64,000 nt of DNA from Anammoximicrobium sp964486845. Lineage in GTDB: Bacteria > Planctomycetota > Planctomycetia > Pirellulales > Pirellulaceae. Position numbers and translations under genes: made by a program. The stretch covers positions 31,530-95,529 of the forward strand of contig CAZAQY010000004.1 in assembly GCA_964486845.1 (NCBI GenBank). The letters run 5' to 3'. The notes below the pieces were generated by a model. It saw only the letters and a program-made list of their open reading frames with translations. It ran no database searches and was not told where the DNA came from. Position 1 is the stretch's first letter; the number at the start of each line of letters is the position of its first letter. Shown here piece by piece: positions 7,984-16,198 of this stretch.

Positions 7984-9834
7984 ATGTCCGTCTGTCGTTA
8001 CGAGTACGATGTGGTCGTCGTCGGCGCCGGACACGCCGGAACCGAGGCGGCGCTGGCCGCCGCGCGAATGGGCGCGCGCGTGGCCCTGCTCACGACGAAT
8101 CTGGACACCGTGGCGCAGATGAGCTGCAATCCGGCCATCGGCGGCGTTGCCAAAGGCCACATCGTCCGCGAAGTCGATGCACTGGGCGGGGCGATGGGCC
8201 GGGCCATCGACGCCACGGGTATCCAGTTCCGGCTGCTGAACCGCCGCAAGGGACCGGCCATGCACAGCCCGCGGGCGCAGGCCGACAAGCGGGCTTATCA
8301 GACGGAAATCAAGCGCATCATCGAGTCGCAAGAAAACCTGGACTTGCGGCAGGAAACCGCCCTCGATCTGTTGACCGAAGGCGCCGGGGACCACGTCCGC
8401 GTCACCGGCGTCCGCGCCGGCGGCGGTTCGCTGTACCTCGCGCCGGCGGTCATCCTCGCCACGGGAACCTTCCTGCAGGCCCTGATGCACACCGGCGAAA
8501 CCAAGACGCCGGGCGGGCGCGCCGGCGAGGGCACGACGGAGGGCCTCAGCCAGTCGCTGCTGCGGTTGGGCTTCCAAGTCTTGCGCTTCAAGACCGGCAC
8601 GCCGGCACGACTGAACGGCCGCACGATCGACTACGCCCAGACGCAAGAACAGCCCGGCGACGACGATCCCCGGCCATTCTCGTTCCTGACCGGCAAACTG
8701 CAGGTCCAACAACTGCCCTGCTGGATTACGTACACGAACGCACAAGTCCACGAACTGATCCGCGCAAACCTGCACCGGGCACCGATGTACAGCGGCCAGA
8801 TCCGCAGCTCGGGCCCCCGCTACTGTCCGTCGATCGAAGACAAGGTCGTACGGTTTGCGGACAAGCCGCAGCATCAGTTGTTTCTGGAGCCGGAGGGACG
8901 CGACACGCGCGAGATCTATGTCAACGGCCTGCCGACCAGCCTGCCCCGCGATGTCCAGGACCAGATGATCCACCTGATTGCCGGGTGTCAGCGGGCCCAC
9001 ATCATGCGCTACGGTTACGCCGTCGAATACGATTACTGCCCGCCGGACCAACTGCGGCCGACGTTGGAGACGAAGCGCGTCTCGGGCCTGTTCTTCGCCG
9101 GCCAGATCAACGGGACGACCGGCTATGAGGAAGCCGCTGCGCAGGGGTTGATCGCCGGAGCCAACGCCGCGCTGAAACTGCAGGGACGCGAGGCCTTGAT
9201 CCTGGGTCGCGATCAGGCCTACATCGGGGTGCTGATCGACGATCTGGTCACTTGCGGCGTGGACGAACCGTATCGGATGTTCACCAGCCGAGCCGAGTAC
9301 CGGTTGCTGCTGCGGCAAGACAATGCCGATCGCCGGCTGACGCCCTGGGGACGCGACATGGGCTTGGTCGACGCAGATCGGGCCCGCCGCTGGGAGCGGA
9401 AAGAGGCGGAAATCGCCCGTGTGACGCGCATACTGCAAGCGCACCGTGTCGAGGGAGTCACGCTCGCCAAGTACCTGCAGCGGCCGGAGATCGCCTGGAC
9501 GAACATCACCGCCCGACTGCCCGAACTCGCTGCCGTCCCGCGAGAGGTGGTGGAACAAGTCGTGTACGACATCAAGTACGCGGGCTACGTCATGCGCCAG
9601 CAAGAGCAGGTGGCACGTCAGAAACGCCTGGCTGGCAGACGTATCCCGGAAAATTTTGATTACTCGGCCATTTCCCACCTGCGGATCGAAGCCCGTCAGA
9701 AACTGGCTCGAATTCAGCCTGTGAACCTGGCCCAGGCATCGCGGATCAGCGGCATCACGCCCGCCGATCTGGCCCTGCTGCTCGCCTACTTGGAAGGGAA
9801 ATTGGGACAAAAGTCTCGTGATTGGACTTCCTGA
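7984..9834 (+). CDS. mnmG: tRNA uridine-5-carboxymethylaminomethyl(34) synthesis enzyme MnmG (GidA)
   Basis: A 616-residue FAD-dependent enzyme that, with MnmE, installs carboxymethylaminomethyl groups on U34 of tRNAs reading two-codon boxes. The FAD-binding VVVVGAGHAGTEAALAAA is at the N-terminus, followed by the family signature MSCNPAIGGVAKGH, RRKGPAMHSPRAQ, LKTGTP-like RFKTGTPARLNG, and GQINGTTGYEEAAAQGLIAG. The C-terminal helical domain (about 460-616) contains FTSRAEYRLLLRQDNAD and ends SGITPADLALLLAYLEG. The length is normal and the gene looks intact. The start is close to the NRDE stop and lacks a strong Shine-Dalgarno, consistent with coupled translation. Confidence 0.97.
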   Translation: MSVCRYEYDVVVVGAGHAGTEAALAAARMGARVALLTTNLDTVAQMSCNPAIGGVAKGHIVREVDALGGAMGRAIDATGIQFRLLNRRKGPAMHSPRAQADKRAYQTEIKRIIESQENLDLRQETALDLLTEGAGDHVRVTGVRAGGGSLYLAPAVILATGTFLQALMHTGETKTPGGRAGEGTTEGLSQSLLRLGFQVLRFKTGTPARLNGRTIDYAQTQEQPGDDDPRPFSFLTGKLQVQQLPCWITYTNAQVHELIRANLHRAPMYSGQIRSSGPRYCPSIEDKVVRFADKPQHQLFLEPEGRDTREIYVNGLPTSLPRDVQDQMIHLIAGCQRAHIMRYGYAVEYDYCPPDQLRPTLETKRVSGLFFAGQINGTTGYEEAAAQGLIAGANAALKLQGREALILGRDQAYIGVLIDDLVTCGVDEPYRMFTSRAEYRLLLRQDNADRRLTPWGRDMGLVDADRARRWERKEAEIARVTRILQAHRVEGVTLAKYLQRPEIAWTNITARLPELAAVPREVVEQVVYDIKYAGYVMRQQEQVARQKRLAGRRIPENFDYSAISHLRIEARQKLARIQPVNLAQASRISGITPADLALLLAYLEGKLGQKSRDWTS

Positions 9835-9902
9835 CGCAGGCAGAAGAAGACCCCACGGATGGCATGGCAATACCACAGATGGAAATCATTACTGCGGTTC
9901 TC

Positions 9903-9932
9903 TTGACGGTTTTCGGTTGGCACATCTATACT
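9903..9932 (+). promoter_or_regulatory. Sigma70-type promoter candidate for the TPR gene
   Basis: TTGACG (9903-9908), an 18-nt spacer and TATACT (9927-9932) stand 82 nt before the ATG of the TPR gene. Both boxes are one base from consensus in otherwise GC-rich sequence. Confidence 0.55.
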
Positions 9933-10014
9933 TGCGACACGTTCGCAGCTGCTTTGCGCGCCGAGGTACGGCGGTGGCCGGGCGAATGGGTCTTTAGCAG
10001 AATGAGCGGCGAGG

Positions 10015-11085
10015 ATGAAAACCCAACGACGTCACGAACTGCAGACGAACCAACTGGCGGACACGATCGGCATGTATCTGCAGAAAGTCCGCCCGTACCA
10101 GAAACAGATACTCTACGGCCTCGTCGCGATCCTCCTGCTGGCCGGAGCCGTGCTTTACTTGAGCACCCAGCAGCAGGCGAGGGCCGGCGCCAGCTGGGAG
10201 GACTACTTCAGCGCCATGGTCGAGCAACGGCCCGAAGCGTTGGAGGAAGTGGCGCGGATGCACGAGGGATCGACGGCGGCCCTGTGGGCTCAGCAGAGCG
10301 CGGGCGACATCAAGCTGGCGATGGGCACCTCGCTGCTGTATCGCGATCGGAAAGAGGCAGTGAAGAACCTGAAAGATGCAGAGAAAGAGTTCCTGGCTGT
10401 CGAGCAGCGGGGGACTGGCTATCCGCTGCTGCTGCAGCGTGCCCGCTACGGGCTGGCTCAAGTGTGCGAATCGCTCTCTGAGATTGAGAAGGCTCGCGAT
10501 TACTACGGAAAAGTGACTGCGGCCGAGCCGGATTCGGCCCTCGGCCAACTGGCGCAACGCCGCCGCGAACAGATCTCCGGACCGGCAGCAGAACGCTGGT
10601 TCGCGTGGTTTGAAAGGCAGGAACCGAAGCCGCCGGCCGGAATGCAGGCAGCTGGCGAAGGTCCAAACGTGCCCGCGGACCTAGACGGAGAATTGCCGGA
10701 ACGGCCCGATCTGTCTTTCCCGGCAAGCGACATTTCCAAGCAGTTGAAAGAACCGCCCGCCGCACCGGTCCCAGCCCCCGAAACCAAGACGGAACCGGCC
10801 GCGCCGGAGGCCAAGCCGGAAGCGAAGCCGGACGAGAAATCCGCGCCGACACCCGTCGAGAAACCGGAACCAACACCTGAAGCCAAGCCTGTATCGGCCC
10901 CGGAGGCCAAGCCCGCCCCGGCATCCGAGGCCAAGCCGGCTGCCGAGCCAGCGGCCAAACCTGCGGCACCCGCGGAAAACAAGTCCGAGGCGGCCACCAC
11001 GAAGTCGGAGACATCTGCCCCGGCAGAAGCGAAACCGGCCGGACCCGTACCCGCGCCGCCGCCCGCGGAGCAGCCGAAACCGTAG
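10015..11085 (+). CDS. Membrane-anchored TPR-like protein with Pro/Ala/Lys-rich tail
   Basis: A 356-residue protein in three parts: a short cytoplasmic N-terminus, one membrane helix at about 31-50 (QILYGLVAILLLAGAVLYLS), a helical TPR-like domain (about 55-190) and a tail of more than 100 residues from about 245 made of Ala, Pro, Lys and Glu in repeats such as PEAKP. The anchor plus TPR layout resembles YfgM-type proteins, which sit at the secretion machinery, but the tail is not part of that family. The tail may span a cell-wall or periplasmic space. Stop codon TAG at 11083-11085 is followed by a long palindrome. Confidence 0.65.
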   Translation: MKTQRRHELQTNQLADTIGMYLQKVRPYQKQILYGLVAILLLAGAVLYLSTQQQARAGASWEDYFSAMVEQRPEALEEVARMHEGSTAALWAQQSAGDIKLAMGTSLLYRDRKEAVKNLKDAEKEFLAVEQRGTGYPLLLQRARYGLAQVCESLSEIEKARDYYGKVTAAEPDSALGQLAQRRREQISGPAAERWFAWFERQEPKPPAGMQAAGEGPNVPADLDGELPERPDLSFPASDISKQLKEPPAAPVPAPETKTEPAAPEAKPEAKPDEKSAPTPVEKPEPTPEAKPVSAPEAKPAPASEAKPAAEPAAKPAAPAENKSEAATTKSETSAPAEAKPAGPVPAPPPAEQPKP

Positions 11086-11097
11086 TCGGCTCACAAC

Positions 11098-11174
11098 ATC
11101 CTCGCCGCTTGTCGGCGAGGCGCTCAGGTTGAGTGGCCAATTGCCTGAAGCACTCGCCGGCAAGCGGCGAGGAT
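11098..11174. repeat. Long imperfect palindrome between the TPR gene and rluD
   Basis: The arms at 11098-11119 and 11153-11174 are 22 nt long and match at 21 positions as reverse complements (outer part ATCCTCGCCGCTTG). Inner pairs such as CAGG/CCTG extend the stem to about 30 bp. There is no T-run. It could fold in the transcript and partly separate the two genes, or be a dispersed palindromic element. Confidence 0.75.
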
Positions 11175-11183
11175 CTGTGCCCT

Positions 11184-12212
<1,029 letters not shown>

Positions 12213-12224
12213 TCCCTTTTCCGA

Positions 12225-13424
12225 TCAGGTGTACTGCGGGATCTTCATCAGTTCGCCGTTCTTGAGGGCTGACTGGTGCGCGACGATGCCTGCCACGGTC
12301 ATGTTCAAGGCCCAGGCGACGTTCACCAGCGGCTGGCGGTTTTCCAGGATCGACATCACGAACTCGTGGCCTAGGTAGCCGTGCGAGCCGCCGTGCCCGC
12401 CGGCTTCCACCGCGGGCGGCAGCGCCGGTTTGGCGAGGTTCGGCAACGTCTTCTCCAGGCCCTCGTACTTCTCACCGACCATCGAACCCTTTTGGCCGCG
12501 GACCCGGCCCACTTCGCCGCCGTAGCCCGGTGTGTCCCAGCTGACGGCCATCCGCGACATGCCGCCCTCGCTGGTGCGGAACAGGGCGATCTCGGTGCCG
12601 AACGGGTTCTTGTAGCGGTTGTTCTCCGGCTTCAATTCGTCACGGATGCTGGGCATCCCCAGGCACGAGACCTCGGTAAAGCTGCCCCCGGTCACGCCCA
12701 CGTAGTAGGCGTTCGAGTGCGTCGGATACCATTGCGGCGGCAGCCCGATCCGCCAGTCCTTGTACGACGGAATCACGGCGCAGGCGTAATGGAAGTACTC
12801 GCCTTCGCTGTACACCAACTGGCCGAAACCGCCGGCGTTGTAGATCTGGCGCATGGCGTACAGGTCGGCATGGAAGCACGACGTCTCGAACATCATGTAG
12901 TTCAGGCCCGACTTTTTTACGGTCTCGAACAGCCGGTCGGCATCCTCCAGACGCTCCCAGACAGCGGGCACCGCCGTCGCCACGTGCTTGCCGTGCTGGA
13001 GCACCTCGATGCAGTGGCGGCAATGGCTGGGCGCATCCGTGGCGACGAAGATGGCTTCGATCGAGTCGTCCTTGACCATTTCTTCCAGCGAGGGATACGT
13101 CTTTTCGCACTTGCACGCTTGAGCCAGCGCCTGGCAGCGGTCGGGGAACAGATCGCTGACGGCCACCACCTGGACGTTCGGGTGGTGCTGCAGCGAGAAC
13201 TGCGAGCCGAATCGGCACACGCCGAACCCGACGATCCCCATGCGAATCTTCCGATCGGAGACGGGCTTCCAAGCTGCTCCCGGCTGGGGGGCGGACTTCT
13301 CCTTCTCGAACCCCTGGATCTGCGGTTCGCCGGCGTTGGCCGACGCCGCCCAACCCAGGGCGGCCGCGCCGAGTCCAGCGGTTTTCAGAAAGGATCTGCG
13401 CGAGGTAGGTTTTGCCATTGTCAA
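12225..13424 (-). CDS. Tat-exported Gfo/Idh/MocA-like protein lacking the EKP motif
   Basis: A 399-residue protein with a twin-arginine signal (TSRRSFLKTAGLGAAALGWAASANA, written here as RRSFLK plus hydrophobic region). The Rossmann motif MGIVGFGVCRFG (about 62-73) and ATDAPSHCRHC strand are present. At the place of the catalytic EKP the sequence reads KHVATAVPAVWERLED, so the usual lysine is missing. The C-terminal domain has conserved-looking EGEYFHYA and SWDTPGYGGEVGRVRGQKG segments. Loss of the lysine suggests altered chemistry or a binding role. It lies downstream of a one-haem cytochrome and another Tat-Gfo/Idh gene on the same strand. Confidence 0.85.
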   Translation of the reverse strand: MTMAKPTSRRSFLKTAGLGAAALGWAASANAGEPQIQGFEKEKSAPQPGAAWKPVSDRKIRMGIVGFGVCRFGSQFSLQHHPNVQVVAVSDLFPDRCQALAQACKCEKTYPSLEEMVKDDSIEAIFVATDAPSHCRHCIEVLQHGKHVATAVPAVWERLEDADRLFETVKKSGLNYMMFETSCFHADLYAMRQIYNAGGFGQLVYSEGEYFHYACAVIPSYKDWRIGLPPQWYPTHSNAYYVGVTGGSFTEVSCLGMPSIRDELKPENNRYKNPFGTEIALFRTSEGGMSRMAVSWDTPGYGGEVGRVRGQKGSMVGEKYEGLEKTLPNLAKPALPPAVEAGGHGGSHGYLGHEFVMSILENRQPLVNVAWALNMTVAGIVAHQSALKNGELMKIPQYT

Positions 13425-13448
13425 TGCTCCTTCGAGTGTAGATGCGGC

Positions 13449-13853
13449 CTACTCACCCGGCTTGAGACCGTCGATTTCGCCTGCCCGAATCAACTCGGCA
13501 TACGTTCTGCCGTTGGCGTCTTTGACGAGGTCCAGCTTCTTGATCACCGCGCCGAATTCCCGCTTGATCTCGTCTTTGACCTCTTCCTCCTCCTCTTCCA
13601 TGCCCTTGACGGCGTTCAACCGCTCGGTGATCCGCCGGCCTGCGACCAGTTTCCCGATGACGTCGCCGAACGGCGTCAACTTGTCTCTGGTCATCTCCGC
13701 TTCCTCGTCTGCCTCCTTGATGTGGCACGAATTGCACGACACGAAACGGAGCTTGTAGTGCTTCTTGAGCACGGTCCCCAACTCGGTTTGCCCGTAGACG
13801 GGCGGCGCCGCCAACGACGCCACAAGCCAAGCGGCCAAGACGGTTCTGGTCAT
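13449..13853 (-). CDS. Small exported one-haem c-type cytochrome-like protein
   Basis: A 134-residue protein with a signal peptide (TVLAAWLVASLAAPPVYG) and a single haem-binding CXXCH motif, Cys40-Asn-Ser-Cys43-His44 in RFVSCNSCHIKE. The second half is charged and helical with the run MEEEEEEVKDEIK. No downstream methionine is obvious as the sixth ligand. GGAGG lies 16 nt before ATG 13853 but only 8 nt before an in-frame TTG at 13862, so translation may start at that TTG and give three extra residues. Lying between two Tat-exported Gfo/Idh genes, it may take electrons from an exported sugar oxidation; that is inference. Confidence 0.75.
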   Translation of the reverse strand: MTRTVLAAWLVASLAAPPVYGQTELGTVLKKHYKLRFVSCNSCHIKEADEEAEMTRDKLTPFGDVIGKLVAGRRITERLNAVKGMEEEEEEVKDEIKREFGAVIKKLDLVKDANGRTYAELIRAGEIDGLKPGE

Positions 13854-13941
13854 GCGTTTCAAGTTTTGGTCCTCCCTCGTCAAGACGACGATAACTTCCC
13901 GAGGCCAAAAACGCAAGAGGGGTTCGTTCTCTTGGACGACG

Positions 13942-15312
13942 CTACATGTCGATTTCGTAACCCTTGCGGCTTTCCCGTGCGAGAAACGCGTTCGCTCCGG
14001 CGTCGCCGGCGATCTCACGCCGGGCGGGATCCCAGTTGACTTCCCGGCCCAGACGCATGGCGATGTTCGCGAGGTGGCATATTTCGAGCATGCGGTTATG
14101 CGACCAGACGTCGGAGATCGGTTGCTTTCGAGACTTCATACACTCGATGAAGTTGGCGCTGTGGTTCTCACTGATCGTTCCACCATAAACCTCTTCGAGC
14201 GCTCCCTCCGGCAGCGGATTGTCCTTCAGCTCGTCGACCGGCTTCCCGGCGATCCGGCCGCGGTTGACGAAGAACCGCCCTTCCGTGCCCTCGAAGAGAA
14301 TGCCGTTGTCGCCTTCGCTGGCAATCATCATCTCGACGTTGTTGGGCATCTCGGCCCGGATCGTGAAGCTGGTCGCGACGTTGTAGCGATCGTCGACCAC
14401 GGGATATCCGTCCTTGTACTCGCAAGCCAAAGTGTATTCCAACGGCGTCACTTTGCTGGGCCCCGTACCGCCGGCGCCGATCGCCCAGCATGCGATGTCG
14501 ACGTGGTGGGCGCCCCAGTCCGTGAGTTTTCCGCCCGAGTATTCGTGCCAGTTGCGGAAAGAGTAGTGCGCGTTGCTGTACAGCGGTACGCCGCCGCCGT
14601 AGCCTGTTCGCATTTCCGGTAGCGCTCGGTACGGAACTTTCGGTGCTGGTCCGAGCCAGAATTCCCAATCGAGTTCTTCGGGAACGGGAGCAACGGGAAT
14701 GACTGGCGAAGCCGGCATGCCGCCGATGCCGCACGTCACCTTCTTGACGGCGCCGATGCGTCCGTGTTTCACCAGGGCGATCGCCTGGAGGAAGCGATGC
14801 CCGCTTTCGGTACGCTGCATGGTGCCGACCTGGAAGACGCGCCCCGTCTCTTTGACGACTTTCTCGATTAGCTTCCCTTCGTCAATGGTCAGCGTGAGCG
14901 GTTTTTCACAGTAGACGTCTTTTCCCGCGAGCATGGCTTCGACCGCAATCTTCGTGTGCCAGTGGTCGGGCGTGGCGATCATGACCGCGTCGATGTCTTT
15001 TCGATCGTGGACTTGCCGATAGTCTTTGTAGGCATCTGGTTTCTTGCCTTGTTTCTGTTCCGTCTTCTCGACGTTGATTGCGAGTACTTTCGAGTCCACG
15101 TCGGCCAGTGCTGCGAAATCGGCGAACTGGAAGGTTTTCTGGGTGATGGCCCAGCCTTGATTTCGAAGGCCGATCGTCGCCAAGACAGGACGGTCATTAG
15201 GCGACTGGCGGCCGAGGGCTCGGTTGGTCCAGGGCAGCATCACGCTCGCGGCCCCTGTGGCGGCGACGCTCTGGAGAAATCGACGACGTCTTGTCTGGTG
15301 AGAATCTGACAT
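13942..15312 (-). CDS. Tat-exported Gfo/Idh/MocA oxidoreductase with bacterial type C-terminal domain
   Basis: A 456-residue protein with a Tat signal (RRRRFLQSVAATGAASVMLP). The cofactor domain includes ATIGLRNQGW, CDVD-like LADVDSKV and VMIATPDHWH; the catalytic CEKPLTL is intact at about 138-144. The C-terminal half (WEFWLGPAPKVPY, WHEYSGGKLTDWGAHHVDIA) is the signature of the large planctomycete exported Gfo/Idh group. AAGGA lies 9 nt before the ATG. Proteins of this group are thought to fold with their nucleotide cofactor before Tat export and to oxidise or reduce sugars in the periplasm. Substrate unknown. Confidence 0.9.
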   Translation of the reverse strand: MSDSHQTRRRRFLQSVAATGAASVMLPWTNRALGRQSPNDRPVLATIGLRNQGWAITQKTFQFADFAALADVDSKVLAINVEKTEQKQGKKPDAYKDYRQVHDRKDIDAVMIATPDHWHTKIAVEAMLAGKDVYCEKPLTLTIDEGKLIEKVVKETGRVFQVGTMQRTESGHRFLQAIALVKHGRIGAVKKVTCGIGGMPASPVIPVAPVPEELDWEFWLGPAPKVPYRALPEMRTGYGGGVPLYSNAHYSFRNWHEYSGGKLTDWGAHHVDIACWAIGAGGTGPSKVTPLEYTLACEYKDGYPVVDDRYNVATSFTIRAEMPNNVEMMIASEGDNGILFEGTEGRFFVNRGRIAGKPVDELKDNPLPEGALEEVYGGTISENHSANFIECMKSRKQPISDVWSHNRMLEICHLANIAMRLGREVNWDPARREIAGDAGANAFLARESRKGYEIDM

Positions 15313-16128
15313 GGGTTGGAATCCTTCTTGGGAAACGGAAACGAGTGCTTCTCGGTGAAGTCGGGCGGGGTCACGCGCCGGGAGCGAACTCGTCTGGAAG
15401 CCGCGCAACGACATTCGGCACGCACCAAGGTGTCGATGCTGGTCAACCATCACCGTCCCAGTATATCAGAATCCTCTGCCGCTTGCACCTGCCGCTGCGC
15501 GGCCTCAGGCTGCCGTCCGTAACAGTCCCAGAAGTCAGCCGCGGTGTGATGGTTCATAGCGGCCGTGTACGCCCAGCCCGGTATTCAGCCTGGGCGCGAT
15601 CAGCGAGGCAGCCTCGAACTCACCACCGCCCAATCGGTCGCAGAGGATGCAGCGACGTTAAGAACGCCAAGGCAAAACCCAAAGCCAGGACAGCACTTGC
15701 CGACATCGGTCTGACTCCTGCATTGCCCCCAAGATCAGCCCCCGCTTTCCGAACTACACGTGGCGATGGGCCGAGGGAAACCACGAACAAGACATACAAA
15801 CGGCGTGCCAAAAAGGATTGCCAGCGATACTAACTCGTTTAGCTATAACGACTTGCGATTGACCTTGGCGGACAGCATGTCCGGCGAGTCCACAAGAACT
15901 GTCGTCAAACCGAGTTGGTCTGCGCTCGAAACCGCAAACCGTTGCGGCTCCGCGTCGAATCTGCGGCGTTTTCGGTTCCCCGTAGCACGCGCTCTCCGAG
16001 CCGTGCAGCTTTTGTAAGAATTTCGGACATACTGGCACGGCTCGGAGAGCCATGCTACAAGTCGGCACCGGCACGGCTCGGAGAGCCATGCTACGAATAA
16101 TCCCAGTCGCGTCGCGGGCTGGCAGGTT
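15313..16128. other. Intergenic region without a recognisable gene
   Basis: About 800 bp lie between divergent genes. Several short open frames exist but none resembles a known protein. One minus-strand frame with GGAG before its ATG (15707) encodes only a 27-residue hydrophobic peptide starting MSASAVLALGFALAFL; it could be a signal-peptide remnant or chance. The right part holds three palindromic repeats (15982-16094). Confidence 0.6.
15982..16094. repeat. Cluster of three REP-like palindromes (GGCTCGGAGAGCC family)
   Basis: One copy in GTAG orientation (15982-16006) faces two in CTAC orientation (16035-16058 and 16071-16094). The core is GCACGGCTCGGAGAGCCATG, an imperfect palindrome. The opposite orientations resemble a BIME-type pair. 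A fourth copy lies at 24158-24181. Confidence 0.85.
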
Positions 16129-16156
16129 TTGCTCGCGTGCCGGGCGGGCGTATAAT
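16129..16156 (+). promoter_or_regulatory. Sigma70-type promoter candidate for the nfeD-floA operon
   Basis: TTGCTC (16129-16134), a 16-nt spacer and a perfect TATAAT (16151-16156) lie 42 nt before the ATG of the long NfeD gene. Confidence 0.6.
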
Positions 16157-16198
16157 CAGTCGGAGTGAGCCAGCGTTGGTTCGCCTGCAGGAAGGAAC

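Noticed and set aside
7711..9876. Long minus-strand open frame of 721 codons opposite mnmG
   Set aside because: It is a shadow of the GC-rich mnmG gene; it is rich in Arg/Gly/Gln, has no family resemblance, and mnmG is certain.
15620..15811. Short minus-strand frame of 63 codons
   Set aside because: No family resemblance; only a short hydrophobic stretch near an internal ATG, noted in the intergenic entry.
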